Assembly: GCA_934271365.1 (NCBI GenBank)
Contig: CAKQRI010000027.1
Location: 1-28,455 of the forward strand
Origin: an uncultured Spirochaetales bacterium
GTDB lineage: Bacteria > Spirochaetota > Spirochaetia > Sphaerochaetales > Sphaerochaetaceae
Reading direction: 5' to 3'
DNA: 28,455 nucleotides
The notes under the pieces were generated by a model, which had not been told where the DNA came from, did not search any database, and saw only the letters and a program-made list of their open reading frames with translations. The translations under genes and the position numbers were made by a program. Positions 6,987 through 15,012 of the stretch are shown here, in pieces. The first letter of the stretch is position 1, and each line of letters starts with the position of its first letter.

Positions 6987-7859
6987 TTATAAGCTCTCTG
7001 TACCCAAAAGTATGGAGAGCTTTTTCTTCAGGTTATCATCATACTCTGGTATTGCTCCCTGTTTTGTAACTACATAGTCAGCAATAAGCGAGCCGATTTC
7101 CAGGGCTTTCCTGATATCTTTGCCTTTTAGCAAAGAGGCTAGGAATCCTGCAGATAGGCTATCTCCAGCTCCCACTGTATCAACAACTTCAACAGAGCCT
7201 GCATTTTGATGGAATTCGGCATCATCCATGAATACAGTGGTTCCATTCTTTCCTTCTGTGACCATTATTGTCTTGATTGAGTACTTTTTTCTTAGTTCTT
7301 TTAAAGAGCTGCAATCGGCCTCTTTCAGAATAATAGGGACTTCTTCATCATTCATCTTGAGGATTGTTGCTTTTTTCAGTCCTTCTTTGATGATTTCATC
7401 TGAATAGAAGCTTTTTCTTATATTAACATCAAAGAAGATGTAGTCTGCACTTACCATGCTTAGTATTTCCTTAAGAGAAGCCCTGCTTATATCATCTCTC
7501 TGAGCTAATGTTCCAAAGTATAGTAGGGTAGTATGGCTTACTATGGATTCAGGTACTGGAATGCAGTCCCAGGCCGATGGATAATTGAAAGAATAATCGG
7601 CATTCTTGCCCTTCATGATTATGTTGGCTCTTCCTGTTTCAATTCCATTCAGCATGCTTATTCCATCAGTGCTTAGTCCTAGTGTCCTGATTTCGCTTAA
7701 GGCCTCCTTTCCAAGCTTATCATTTCCAACTGCGCTTATTATCTGCCCATTCAGTCCAAGCTTTGTCAGATGGACACTAACATTCAGAGGTGCACCTCCA
7801 AGCGTCTTCTTATCCTTAAAGCAATCAAAAAGTATTTCTCCAAAAGCAATGAAATCCAT
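6987..7859 (-). CDS. PfkB-family carbohydrate kinase, fructokinase-like
   Basis: Cytoplasmic ATP-dependent sugar kinase of about 290 residues (ribokinase/PfkB fold). The first signature is GGAPLNVSVHLTKLG near residue 20 and the second is DTVGAGDSLSAGFL, with catalytic Asp at about 233. FGEILFD at the start and a YPSAWDCI segment resemble bacterial fructokinases. 2-keto-3-deoxygluconate kinase is an alternative, given the nearby kduI/kduD genes, but the sequence does not decide it. I start at the ATG at 7859, which has AGGTGG about 5 bases upstream; an in-frame GTG at 7868 overlaps the ung stop. It follows ung on the same strand with 2 bases between, so the two are co-transcribed. Confidence 0.85.
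   Translation of the reverse strand: MDFIAFGEILFDCFKDKKTLGGAPLNVSVHLTKLGLNGQIISAVGNDKLGKEALSEIRTLGLSTDGISMLNGIETGRANIIMKGKNADYSFNYPSAWDCIPVPESIVSHTTLLYFGTLAQRDDISRASLKEILSMVSADYIFFDVNIRKSFYSDEIIKEGLKKATILKMNDEEVPIILKEADCSSLKELRKKYSIKTIMVTEGKNGTTVFMDDAEFHQNAGSVEVVDTVGAGDSLSAGFLASLLKGKDIRKALEIGSLIADYVVTKQGAIPEYDDNLKKKLSILLGTESL
6991..7025 (+). terminator. Terminator of lipoprotein gene, inside the end of the kinase gene
   Basis: AAGCTCTC at 6991-6998 pairs with GAGAGCTT at 7015-7022, running into TTTTT at 7021-7025. It serves the plus-strand lipoprotein gene but lies within the last codons of the convergent minus-strand kinase gene, so the DNA codes for the kinase C-terminus and terminates the opposite transcript. 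Confidence 0.8.
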
Positions 7860-7861
7860 AT

Positions 7862-8521
7862 CTACCACCTGATCATCTCTTCTCCGTTTGCTGCAAGGAA
7901 TTCATTGCATAGCCTGAAATGATTGTTACCGAAGAACCCTCTATAAGCACTGAGCGGACTTGGATGCGCCGATTCAAGAATGAGATGGCACTTATTTGCA
8001 ATCAGGCTTTTCTTGCTTCTTGCATAACTGCCCCATAGCATGAATACCTTTGGCCTTTCATCTCTTCCTAGGAGCTCTATTGCTCTGTCTGTGAGAGTTT
8101 CCCAGCCATGGCCAGCATGAGAGGCTGCTCTATGGGCTTCGACTGTAAGAGTGCTGTTCAGAAGCAGCACGCCCTGTTCTGCCCACCTTGTGAGATCTCT
8201 TGACCAAGGTCCCTGCAGAACTTCCTCTCTGATGATTTCTTCATGGATGTTCTTAAGTGATGGTGGCTCATCTACACTCTCGCTTACAGAGAATGAGAGT
8301 CCCATTGCCTGGCCTTCTTCGTGATATGGATCCTGTCCGACTATTATGACTTTTGTATTCTTAATAGGGGTAAGATGAAATGCATTGAATATCTTATCCA
8401 TAGGAGGATAGATTACTTTGCTTCTGTACTCGGATTTGAGGAATTCACGCAGATTTAAGTAATAGCTCTGATTCTGCTCTCTATCAAAGAATGGCTGCCA
8501 GTCATTTTCTATGTTTATCAT
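7862..8521 (-). CDS. ung: Uracil-DNA glycosylase, family 1
   Basis: Base-excision repair enzyme that removes uracil from DNA. The 219-residue protein has the water-activating motif GQDPYH with catalytic Asp64 (the same number as in E. coli), the uracil-binding LLLNSTLTV strand, and the DNA-intercalating HPSPLS motif near the C-terminus. Length and motifs are complete. It is the first gene of a two-gene unit with the PfkB kinase and is divergent from the GntR operon. No strong ribosome site is seen before the ATG at 8521. Confidence 0.97.
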   Translation of the reverse strand: MINIENDWQPFFDREQNQSYYLNLREFLKSEYRSKVIYPPMDKIFNAFHLTPIKNTKVIIVGQDPYHEEGQAMGLSFSVSESVDEPPSLKNIHEEIIREEVLQGPWSRDLTRWAEQGVLLLNSTLTVEAHRAASHAGHGWETLTDRAIELLGRDERPKVFMLWGSYARSKKSLIANKCHLILESAHPSPLSAYRGFFGNNHFRLCNEFLAANGEEMIRW

Positions 8522-8616
8522 AGCTTGGATTTTAGCATGCTATTTTATCTGATAGAAGAATCTCTGTGTTTTTTGAAATTTCTATTTCTTTATTAATTGG
8601 ATTCAAAAATAAAGAA

Positions 8617-8659
8617 TGTATACAAATTTGTAAAATGAATTAAAATTTTACTTTACAAT
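8617..8659 (+). promoter_or_regulatory. Palindromes and promoter before the GntR-kdu operon
   Basis: Overlapping palindromes TGTATACA (8617-8624) and TACAAATTTGTA (8621-8632) lie just upstream of a -10-like TACAAT (8654-8659). GntR/FadR-type regulators bind short palindromes of this size, and the position suits repression or autoregulation by the gene that follows. The -35 is poor (TTGTAA at 8628-8633 is 20 bases away), as expected if the promoter is controlled. Confidence 0.5.
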
Positions 8660-8699
8660 TCAGAAAATGAGACTTATCCTATACGCGGAAGATAGGGCA

Positions 8700-9380
8700 A
8701 TGCAGAATTCAAAGGATTTAGCATCTATAATATTTGAGACACTCAAGACAGAGATTCTGAATCTGAGTCTTAAGCCTGGGGAAGAGCTTACAGAAGTTAA
8801 GCTCTGTGAGAGGTTCGGAGCTTCAAGAACTCCTGTGCGTACAGCTCTTCAGAGGCTTCTGGATATAGATCTAGTTGAAAGTGAGCCTTATCAGTATACG
8901 AGAGTGTCTAAGATTGATTATTCAGTCACATGCCAGATGATTTTCCTTCGCTCTATTGTAGAGGGAAGGATAATATCTGATTTTATGGAGAATGCTACAG
9001 CTTTTGATATTGAGGATCTTGAGCACATAATCAGGAAAGAGCATATCCTCCTATCAGGCAATTTCAATCCTACAGATTTTTATTCTCTTGATGCAGCTTT
9101 CCATTCATTCTTCTATGAGAAGATGGAAGCCATGTATATATGGAATCTGATAAATGAAAGCGTGCATTATACACGCTTCAGAATGCTTGATATCGTAAAA
9201 GTCGGAGACTTTGAAGCAATCATAAAAGAGCATGAAGAGATGCTTTCAATGATAAAGAGCAAGGATGTGAAGGATATTCCTTCACTTATTGAATATCACT
9301 TCAATGGTGGGCTTAGACGCATTGAGAATAGAAGTGACGATTTTTATAGAGATAATCTGATTAATTACAGAAAAAAATAA
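8700..9380 (+). CDS. GntR-family (FadR/FCD) transcriptional regulator
   Basis: DNA-binding regulator of about 226 residues. The N-terminal winged helix (about residues 5-70) includes LKPGEELTEVKLCERFGASRTPVRTALQRL, the GntR signature. The remainder is an all-alpha FCD ligand-binding domain with the metal-binding pattern D-x3-H (DAAFHSF), then H and H further on (KEHEEML, IEYHFNG). Probable ligands are uronates, since kduI and kduD follow in the same operon; UxuR, ExuR and LgoR are relatives. The start at 8700 has GGAAGATAGGG just upstream. The ATG at 8667 would lie almost at the predicted transcription start and has no ribosome site. The stop codon overlaps the ribosome site of kduI. Confidence 0.88.
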   Translation: MQNSKDLASIIFETLKTEILNLSLKPGEELTEVKLCERFGASRTPVRTALQRLLDIDLVESEPYQYTRVSKIDYSVTCQMIFLRSIVEGRIISDFMENATAFDIEDLEHIIRKEHILLSGNFNPTDFYSLDAAFHSFFYEKMEAMYIWNLINESVHYTRFRMLDIVKVGDFEAIIKEHEEMLSMIKSKDVKDIPSLIEYHFNGGLRRIENRSDDFYRDNLINYRKK

Positions 9381-9390
9381 GGAGACAAGA

Positions 9391-10233
9391 ATGGATATTC
9401 GCTATTCAACAGGAAAAGAACCATTTAAGAGAATGACAACAGAAGAGCTCAGAGATGAGTTCCTGATCACAGGGATCTTCAAGGCAGATGATGTTAGCTG
9501 TGTATATTCACATGTTGACAGAATCGTTGTAATGGGTGCAATGCCTGTTAAGGAAACTGTAAATCTTGAGAAAAACATTGATCCATGGAAGAACTTCGGC
9601 GTTCACTATCTTCTTGAGAGAAGAGAGCTTGGATGTATCAACATCGGAGGCAAAGGCAAGATCACAGTTGATGGAACTGATTATGTAATGGACCATTTTG
9701 ATGGAATCTATGTTCCAATGGGAACAAAGGAAGTTCTGTTCACTTCCGATTCTGCTGATGCTCCTGCAAAGTTCTATATCACAACAACACCAGCTCATAA
9801 GGCTTATCCTTTAAAGCATATCCCACTGGATAAGGCTATTCATAAGCACCTTGGATCTCAGGCTACAAGCAATGAGAGAACAATCAATCAGTACATCCAT
9901 CCAGATGTTCTTGATACATGTCAGCTCTCTATGGGACTTACACATCTTGAAGAGGGAAGCGTATGGAATACAATGCCTGTCCATACTCATGAGAGAAGAA
10001 TGGAAGTATACTTCTACTTCGATATCAAGGAAGAGAATATTGTATTCCATTTCATGGGCGAGCCTACAGAGACAAGACACATTGTCATGCATAATGATGA
10101 GGCTGTAATCAATCCTAGCTGGTCTATTCATTCAGGCTGTGGTACATCAAATTACACATTCATCTGGGCTATGTGCGGTGAGAACAGAGCTTATGATGAT
10201 CAGGACTGGATCAAGACTGAAGATATCAGATAA
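9391..10233 (+). CDS. kduI: 5-keto-4-deoxyuronate isomerase
   Basis: Isomerises 4-deoxy-L-threo-5-hexosulose uronate, the product of pectin and other unsaturated uronide cleavage, to 3-deoxy-D-glycero-2,5-hexodiulosonate (EC 5.3.1.17). The 280-residue protein has the usual cupin-type length. The zinc ligands are visible as H198 and H200 in VHTHERRMEVYFYFD, E205 in the same motif, and H247 in SIHSGCG, matching the E. coli enzyme with a two-residue offset. AAGGAGAC just before the ATG overlaps the stop of the GntR gene. It sits between that regulator and kduD in one operon. Confidence 0.95.
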   Translation: MDIRYSTGKEPFKRMTTEELRDEFLITGIFKADDVSCVYSHVDRIVVMGAMPVKETVNLEKNIDPWKNFGVHYLLERRELGCINIGGKGKITVDGTDYVMDHFDGIYVPMGTKEVLFTSDSADAPAKFYITTTPAHKAYPLKHIPLDKAIHKHLGSQATSNERTINQYIHPDVLDTCQLSMGLTHLEEGSVWNTMPVHTHERRMEVYFYFDIKEENIVFHFMGEPTETRHIVMHNDEAVINPSWSIHSGCGTSNYTFIWAMCGENRAYDDQDWIKTEDIR

Positions 10234-10260
10234 TCAGAAATTTTTATTGGAGGCAATAAA

Positions 10261-11061
10261 ATGGAAATGAAAGATTTCTCCCTAGAGGGAAAGGTTGCAT
10301 GGGTAACTGGCGCATCCTACGGTATTGGATTTGCTATCGCAACTGCATTTGCTAAAGCAGGTGCAAAGATTGTTTTCAACGATATCAAAGAAGAATTCGT
10401 AGAGAAGGGCCTTGCTGCTTATAAGGAAGCAGGCATTCCTGTAAAGGGCTATGTCTGTGATGTTACAAATGAGGATGCTGTCAATGCTACAACAGCTGAG
10501 ATCCTCAAGGAATTCGGTCATATTGATATTCTCGTAAACAATGCTGGAATCATTAAGAGAATCCCGATGTGCGAGATGAAGGCAAGTGAATTCAGACAGG
10601 TTATTGATGTAGATCTCAACGCTCCATTCATCGTTTCAAAGGCAGTCATTCCATCAATGATCAAGCAGGGCCATGGTAAGATCATCAACATCTGCTCAAT
10701 GATGAGTGAGCTTGGAAGAGAAACCGTTTCTGCATATGCAGCAGCTAAGGGTGGACTTAAGATGCTCACAAGGAATATTGCATCTGAATATGGCGAGTAC
10801 AACATTCAGTGCAACGGCATTGGACCTGGATATATTGCTACTCCTCAGACTGCTCCTCTCAGAGAAATACAGCCTGATGGATCAAGACATCCATTTGATC
10901 AGTTCATTGTTGCTAAGACTCCTGCAGCTCGCTGGGGCACAGCCGAGGACCTTCAGGGACCAGCTGTATTCCTTGCATCTGATGCTTCTAACTTCGTTAA
11001 TGGTCATATCCTTTACGTTGATGGCGGTATCCTTGCATATATTGGAAAGCAGCCTAAATAA
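10261..11061 (+). CDS. kduD: SDR oxidoreductase: KduD / gluconate 5-dehydrogenase type
   Basis: Short-chain dehydrogenase of 266 residues. It has a cofactor-binding TGASYGIG near residue 16, NNAG near 91, a Ser in NICSMMSE, and catalytic Tyr159 and Lys163 in SAYAAAKGG. Next to kduI it is expected to reduce 3-deoxy-D-glycero-2,5-hexodiulosonate to 2-keto-3-deoxygluconate (EC 1.1.1.127). The sequence, including SRHPFDQFIVAKTPAARWGT and the YVDGGILAYIGKQP tail, closely recalls proteins named gluconate 5-dehydrogenase in Bacteroidetes; that label is an alternative and may hint at transfer. GGAGG lies before the ATG, 27 bases after kduI. Confidence 0.88.
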   Translation: MEMKDFSLEGKVAWVTGASYGIGFAIATAFAKAGAKIVFNDIKEEFVEKGLAAYKEAGIPVKGYVCDVTNEDAVNATTAEILKEFGHIDILVNNAGIIKRIPMCEMKASEFRQVIDVDLNAPFIVSKAVIPSMIKQGHGKIINICSMMSELGRETVSAYAAAKGGLKMLTRNIASEYGEYNIQCNGIGPGYIATPQTAPLREIQPDGSRHPFDQFIVAKTPAARWGTAEDLQGPAVFLASDASNFVNGHILYVDGGILAYIGKQPK

Positions 11062-11080
11062 GCAATTGCAGAACTTAAGG

Positions 11081-11109
11081 AAAGAGCCGGGGAGACCAGG
11101 CTCTTTTTT
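11081..11109 (+). terminator. Terminator of the GntR-kduI-kduD operon
   Basis: AAAGAGCC at 11081-11088 pairs with GGCTCTTT at 11099-11106 across a 10-base loop, with a T run to 11109. It lies 20 bases after the kduD stop, closing the three-gene operon. Confidence 0.9.
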
Positions 11110-11206
11110 AATATTGTTTCTTCATGAAAAATGGCTTCTATATACTTATATAAGATATAGAGGCCACTGATTATTTTTATCTGCAGCTTTTGCAGAAAGA
11201 GGCTTA

Positions 11207-12031
11207 TTATACTGATTGGCTACCGGCTTCAGCAGCTTTGCTGATTATATCTTCAGGAACACCAAGTTTCCTGAATACATCAAGCATTTCGTTTCTAGCT
11301 TGAATCCTGCCTTTAGCTTCACCTTTTGCTTCGCCCTTAATTTCTCCTTCCACGACTCCATCATCCCAGCTCTTCTGTAGCAGATCCTTGAATGTATATT
11401 CCATGCCAAATTTCTCCTTTATGTTCTTCATTGCCTCTCTGTAGGGGCTGATCTTTATCTCCTCGATTTCCGTGGCTCTCATTGCCGCCAGAAGATCGCC
11501 AAGCATATCTCCTTCTTCCATATAGTCGCCATTGACTCTCAGCACATTCATGCCATCGGAATACTTCATTCCCGTATCCTTGATATAACATCCTTTTTCA
11601 TAGAGGGGAAGATTGAATCCCTGCTTCCTATATGGATTATGCCTGTGGAGTATTATGAGATACACTGGAAGCATATCGTCATAGTCCTTTCCCTTGTCTT
11701 CCATCACCCTGAGCTTCGAGAGATAGAAGCCCTCCCTGATATGGCTGAACCTTGATGGATCATTCTGCACTTCCACTGCCATTCTTACTCCATCCTCTGT
11801 CTCTGCGTAGCAGTCGAAGATGACATCCCTGGATTCTGGAGAGAAAAGCCTCTTCTGGACTTCAGACCTTGAGATGCTCTTTATATTTATCCCGGTCTTT
11901 GAGAATACCCTCTTGACGATGTCCTCGATTATCTCTGGGTTTTCATTGGCAGCAGCTGCAAAGCATACATCATCATATAGGCAGTGTTGTTTTTTCAGGA
12001 TTGAATTGATTTCTTTCTGATACTTTATCAT
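11207..12031 (-). CDS. Rpn-family recombination-promoting nuclease / PD-(D/E)XK transposase-like
   Basis: A 274-residue member of the Rpn/PD-(D/E)XK nuclease 'transposase' family, linked in E. coli (RpnA) to DNA cleavage and recombination. The catalytic core is visible as SRDVIFDCYAET followed by RMAVEVQND, giving the D ... E-x-Q pattern of these nucleases. A conserved-type RFSHIREGFYLSKL helix follows. Near the C-terminus are slippage-prone repeats GEIKGEAKGEAKGR, typical of this family, then a short helical tail. A strong AGGAGG lies before the ATG at 12031. There are no inverted terminal repeats or target duplications, so it is a single gene, not an insertion sequence. It stands alone. Confidence 0.88.
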   Translation of the reverse strand: MIKYQKEINSILKKQHCLYDDVCFAAAANENPEIIEDIVKRVFSKTGINIKSISRSEVQKRLFSPESRDVIFDCYAETEDGVRMAVEVQNDPSRFSHIREGFYLSKLRVMEDKGKDYDDMLPVYLIILHRHNPYRKQGFNLPLYEKGCYIKDTGMKYSDGMNVLRVNGDYMEEGDMLGDLLAAMRATEIEEIKISPYREAMKNIKEKFGMEYTFKDLLQKSWDDGVVEGEIKGEAKGEAKGRIQARNEMLDVFRKLGVPEDIISKAAEAGSQSV

Positions 12032-12117
12032 AAAGCCTCCTGAATATATATCGATTTATCTTCATTTTCTGCTGCTTTTGATGATGAAGCTGTTTCTGTA
12101 CTTAAAAGTTCTATAAT

Positions 12118-12154
12118 AAAAAAGACCATTGCAGCTTATTTTACAATGGTCTTT
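12118..12154 (-). terminator. Terminator of the CobW-type gene
   Basis: AAAGACCATTG at 12121-12131 and CAATGGTCTTT at 12144-12154 form an 11-bp perfect stem with a 12-base loop. Read on the minus strand it is followed by a T run (A run at 12118-12123 on the plus strand). It lies about 20 bases past the stop of the minus-strand GTPase gene. Confidence 0.9.
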
Positions 12155-12173
12155 ACTTGGATAATTATCTTAA

Positions 12174-13373
12174 TCAGTCATCAAGAAGGCTATCGAGTGT
12201 TTCAGCAATAGCTTTCTTATCAAGATTCCTGCCGATGATGCAGAGCCTGATCATTCTATCTCCGACTTCTTCATCCCAGTCATCTCTTAACTGCTTATTC
12301 TCTGCAAGCATTTTCTTGATTGTAGCTTTTGGTGCAGATGCAATCCAGTTCCCATAAGGACCGCACATTACCTGACGTCCGCTTGTCTCAAATACATATG
12401 CAACATCCTTTTCGTCTCCGAACCAGATTGTACCTTTGCATCTGATGATATTCTCAGGCCAGAGCTTTACAAATACAGAAAGCTTCTTTCTGTTGAAAGG
12501 CTTTCTTCTGTAATAGACGAATGTCCCGATTCCATATTCATCAGTATCTTCGCCTTCATGCTTATGCTCGTGATGGTGATGTTCATGATCATGGTCTTCG
12601 TGTACTTCGCTTTCATGGTGATCATGATGATGTTCATCTTCATCATCGTCCTCATCATCTCCAAGATTGCCTTCTGCGCTGAGTCTCTGGCACCAGCCTG
12701 CACTCATATAGACTCTGTCAAAATCGAAAGAGTTAGTATTTAGGATATCTCCAACATTCACATTACCATGCTCTGTTTCAATGATCTTGACATTAGGATG
12801 CAGTGCTCTGATTACCTTTAGCACGTTCTCCTTCTCTTCTGGAGTTACAAGATCAATCTTGTTGAGTACAAGGGTAGAGCAGAACTCAATCTGCTGTACA
12901 AGAAGGCTTTCGATGTCTTCTTCATCCATCTCATCTTTCTTGAGAAGCTTGTCACCTGCTGCAAACTCATCTACGAGCCTTGCTGCATCTACAACTCCTA
13001 CAATGTTATCTATTCTTCCATTCTTGATCAGCTCAAGTTCCTGAGCAATAGGCATTGGCTCACATACACCTGAGGCTTCAATCATGATGTAGTCATACTT
13101 GCCAGTCTTGATCAGCTTCTCGATGTTCTCAGCCATCTGGCTCTTTAATGTACAGCAGATACAGCCATTGGTAAGAGGGACGATATCACTTGTGTCTGTG
13201 ATATGTGCGCCATTTGCGATCAATGATGCATCAACGTTGATCTCTCCGATATCATTGACGATTACTGCTACTCTATATCCTTCCTGATTGGAAAGGACTT
13301 TGTTCATAAGTGTGGTCTTTCCTGCTCCGAGGTAGCCACATAAAAGTGTAATAGGTGTTTTTTTCTTTGCCAT
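12174..13373 (-). CDS. CobW/COG0523 G3E-family GTPase (zinc metallochaperone type)
   Basis: GTPase of 399 residues in the CobW/YciC/ZNG1 family, which hands metal ions (often zinc) to target enzymes. Walker A is GYLGAGKTT at 13-21. The metal-binding motif GCICC is at 70-74. A guanine-specificity NKID follows in VLNKIDLVTPEE, and a CobW C-terminal domain (FVKLWPENIIRCKG ...) ends the protein. Between the domains, about residues 240-280, lies an extreme Asp/Glu/His stretch with many HH pairs, a metal-buffering loop seen in several members. I saw no convincing Zur-type box in the 106-base divergent gap to the NUDIX gene. The stop is followed by a strong terminator. Confidence 0.93.
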   Translation of the reverse strand: MAKKKTPITLLCGYLGAGKTTLMNKVLSNQEGYRVAVIVNDIGEINVDASLIANGAHITDTSDIVPLTNGCICCTLKSQMAENIEKLIKTGKYDYIMIEASGVCEPMPIAQELELIKNGRIDNIVGVVDAARLVDEFAAGDKLLKKDEMDEEDIESLLVQQIEFCSTLVLNKIDLVTPEEKENVLKVIRALHPNVKIIETEHGNVNVGDILNTNSFDFDRVYMSAGWCQRLSAEGNLGDDEDDDEDEHHHDHHESEVHEDHDHEHHHHEHKHEGEDTDEYGIGTFVYYRRKPFNRKKLSVFVKLWPENIIRCKGTIWFGDEKDVAYVFETSGRQVMCGPYGNWIASAPKATIKKMLAENKQLRDDWDEEVGDRMIRLCIIGRNLDKKAIAETLDSLLDD

Positions 13374-13479
13374 TTCAGAGATAGTCTCCCAAAGAGGAAT
13401 ATAACAGAAAAAGAATGAATCGTTAAGGAAAGCCAGGAAAATATATCTAGATGAATCCCCTATGTGCTATATTGGCTAT

Positions 13480-14028
13480 ATGAGTGATGAAAACCTTATT
13501 GAAAAGAAGATAGATAGCCGTGAAGTCTACAATGGAAGGCTTCTTCATGTATTTAATGACAGAGTATTGCTGCCGAATGGAAAGGAAGCAGGGAGAGACC
13601 TGATCCGGCACGTTGGGGCTGTCTGCGTCATCCCTATCTTAGAAGATGGAAGAGTAATAATTGAGCATCAGTTCAGATATCCAATAAATGAAGTGCTCAT
13701 AGAGATTCCAGCTGGCAAGCTGGATTCTAAGAGCGAGGACCATCTTGAAGCCTGCAAGAGAGAGCTGAGAGAAGAGACTGGCTATGAGGCAGATGAGTGG
13801 ATTGATATCGGACCTCTGTATCCTACAGCTGCATATAGCGATGAAGTGATCAATGCATATATTGCAAGAAACCTGAGGAAAGGGGAGAGAGATCTTGATG
13901 ATGATGAGTTCATCAACATAGAGCTTGTTCCTCTGGAAGAGCTTGTTGAACTTGTCATGGAGGGGAAGATTCCTGATGCTAAAAGCCAGATAGCAATACT
14001 TAAGGCTGCAAGATTTCTTGGGCTCTGA
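13480..14028 (+). CDS. NUDIX hydrolase, ADP-ribose pyrophosphatase type
   Basis: Cytoplasmic NUDIX enzyme of about 182 residues, likely hydrolysing ADP-ribose to AMP and ribose 5-phosphate (NudF family, EC 3.6.1.13). The Nudix box appears as GKLDSKSEDHLEACKRELREETGYE with the REL-x-EE-TG core; there is one extra residue before the first conserved Glu, as in some ADP-ribose enzymes. The Pro after the box in PLYPTAAYSDE fits the family rule for ADP-ribose. The upstream in-frame ATG at 13462 adds six residues; neither start has a clear ribosome site and 13480 is the more typical N-terminus. It ends exactly where the convergent lipoprotein gene ends, with no gap. Confidence 0.88.
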   Translation: MSDENLIEKKIDSREVYNGRLLHVFNDRVLLPNGKEAGRDLIRHVGAVCVIPILEDGRVIIEHQFRYPINEVLIEIPAGKLDSKSEDHLEACKRELREETGYEADEWIDIGPLYPTAAYSDEVINAYIARNLRKGERDLDDDEFINIELVPLEELVELVMEGKIPDAKSQIAILKAARFLGL

Positions 14029-14718
14029 TTATTTGCTCTTAGCAAAATATAGTGACTCTGTTCTATCTCCTGCAGTCACATCGATTCTATAATAGCTATA
14101 TTTTTTTATAGGAAAGAAGATAATTCCACCTCTTCTTTCTCCGGGCTTGATCTGCATTGTGCTGAAAAGGCTATCTCTTAGTACTTCGATCTCAGATCTG
14201 CTCCTGTCTGATGCTGATAGTATTGATAAGGCTGCAGCTGCTTCGAGAATCGAAGGTGTTCTGGCTACAATGCTGATTCCATATCCACTATCATAGCAAT
14301 AATAGCTATCATCTAGGACCCAAGAGAGCAGCAATAGAGAACCTGCAGCTGGTGGTCTGCTGTTTTTTTCGTTGAGCATGCTGATATAGTTTTCCTTGCT
14401 CCAGTGACCAAGATAGCTCCATTCCCCATTATATTCATTTCCGCCATAGATCTTGATGCCCTCTTCAGAGACAAGCAGAGCATCTTCTTTATGGTTCTCT
14501 AGAGCCAGTAGCACTGCAGCCTGCTCATCTTCAGTTTTGAATGCTTCAGCATATAGCAGGAACTCATCATTCTCTATGCTCTGTTGCATTTCGCTATTCT
14601 CAGCTGTTTTCACGGTGTTCCTATCGTCTTTGATAGGTCGGAGATATATCGTGCTGCTGCAGGACACCAGAAAAGATACCAATATTCCATATATTGTAAG
14701 CTTAAGAGATGCTTTCAT
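14029..14718 (-). CDS. Hypothetical lipoprotein
   Basis: A 229-residue predicted lipoprotein of unknown function. The signal is a basic start (MKASLK), a hydrophobic helix and lipobox LVSC (Cys about residue 20), then a Ser/Thr linker. The middle is acidic and helical (NDEFLLYAEAFKTEDEQAAVLLAL), followed by a Trp/Tyr-rich segment and a C-terminal beta region with PIKKYSYYRIDV. No known domain was recognised. It follows a NUMOD1-like mini-gene by 3 bases on the same strand and is probably co-transcribed with it. It is immediately convergent with the NUDIX gene (14028/14029 abut) with no visible terminator. Confidence 0.7.
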   Translation of the reverse strand: MKASLKLTIYGILVSFLVSCSSTIYLRPIKDDRNTVKTAENSEMQQSIENDEFLLYAEAFKTEDEQAAVLLALENHKEDALLVSEEGIKIYGGNEYNGEWSYLGHWSKENYISMLNEKNSRPPAAGSLLLLSWVLDDSYYCYDSGYGISIVARTPSILEAAAALSILSASDRSRSEIEVLRDSLFSTMQIKPGERRGGIIFFPIKKYSYYRIDVTAGDRTESLYFAKSK

Positions 14719-14721
14719 GAT

Positions 14722-14907
14722 TTACTCTTCACTATAGAAGCGTACGAATATCCCATCATCTCCAATCCAGCTGATCTTCTCACCGCTTCTGATGTGGACT
14801 TTGATTGCAGAGATTGAGACACCTAGGGATATCGAAGCTGCAGTAATTGATGGATAGATGGAACTATTACCTTTCTCATCAAATGCTTCTATAGGTTTTC
14901 CTTTCAT
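14722..14907 (-). CDS. NUMOD1-like small protein
   Basis: A 61-residue protein. The order 'P-I-E-A-F-D-E-K-G' then 'S-I-T-A-A-S-I-S-L-G-V-S-I-S-A-I-K-V-H-I-R-S-G' and a final W matches the NUMOD1 DNA-binding module of homing endonucleases and some phage or regulatory proteins (a short strand, then a helix-turn-helix-like part). Here it stands alone without a nuclease. A strong GGAGG lies 4 bases before the ATG at 14907, which supports translation. It precedes the lipoprotein gene by 3 bases on the same strand. It could be a small DNA-binding regulator of that gene, or a relic of a homing element. Confidence 0.7.
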   Translation of the reverse strand: MKGKPIEAFDEKGNSSIYPSITAASISLGVSISAIKVHIRSGEKISWIGDDGIFVRFYSEE

Positions 14908-15012
14908 ACATCCTCCGGCTATTCAGATTATCATGAATCCTGATTGATTGTTATAGCTTTCTTAAAAAAGAAAGACTGTTTTTTCTATTATATAAATGCC
15001 ATAATTCTGGCT

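Noticed and set aside
11207..12031. Insertion sequence around the Rpn-family gene
   Set aside because: No terminal inverted repeats or target duplications flank the gene, and a normal terminator and promoter context surround it.
13374..13479. Zur-type operator in the CobW/NUDIX divergent gap
   Set aside because: No palindrome with the expected A+T-rich spacing could be found.
14957..14984. Terminator CTTTCTT-AAAA-AAGAAAG followed by T6 before the MATE gene
   Set aside because: The stem is short and almost all A-T, the T run is offset by four bases, and no plus-strand gene ends there.
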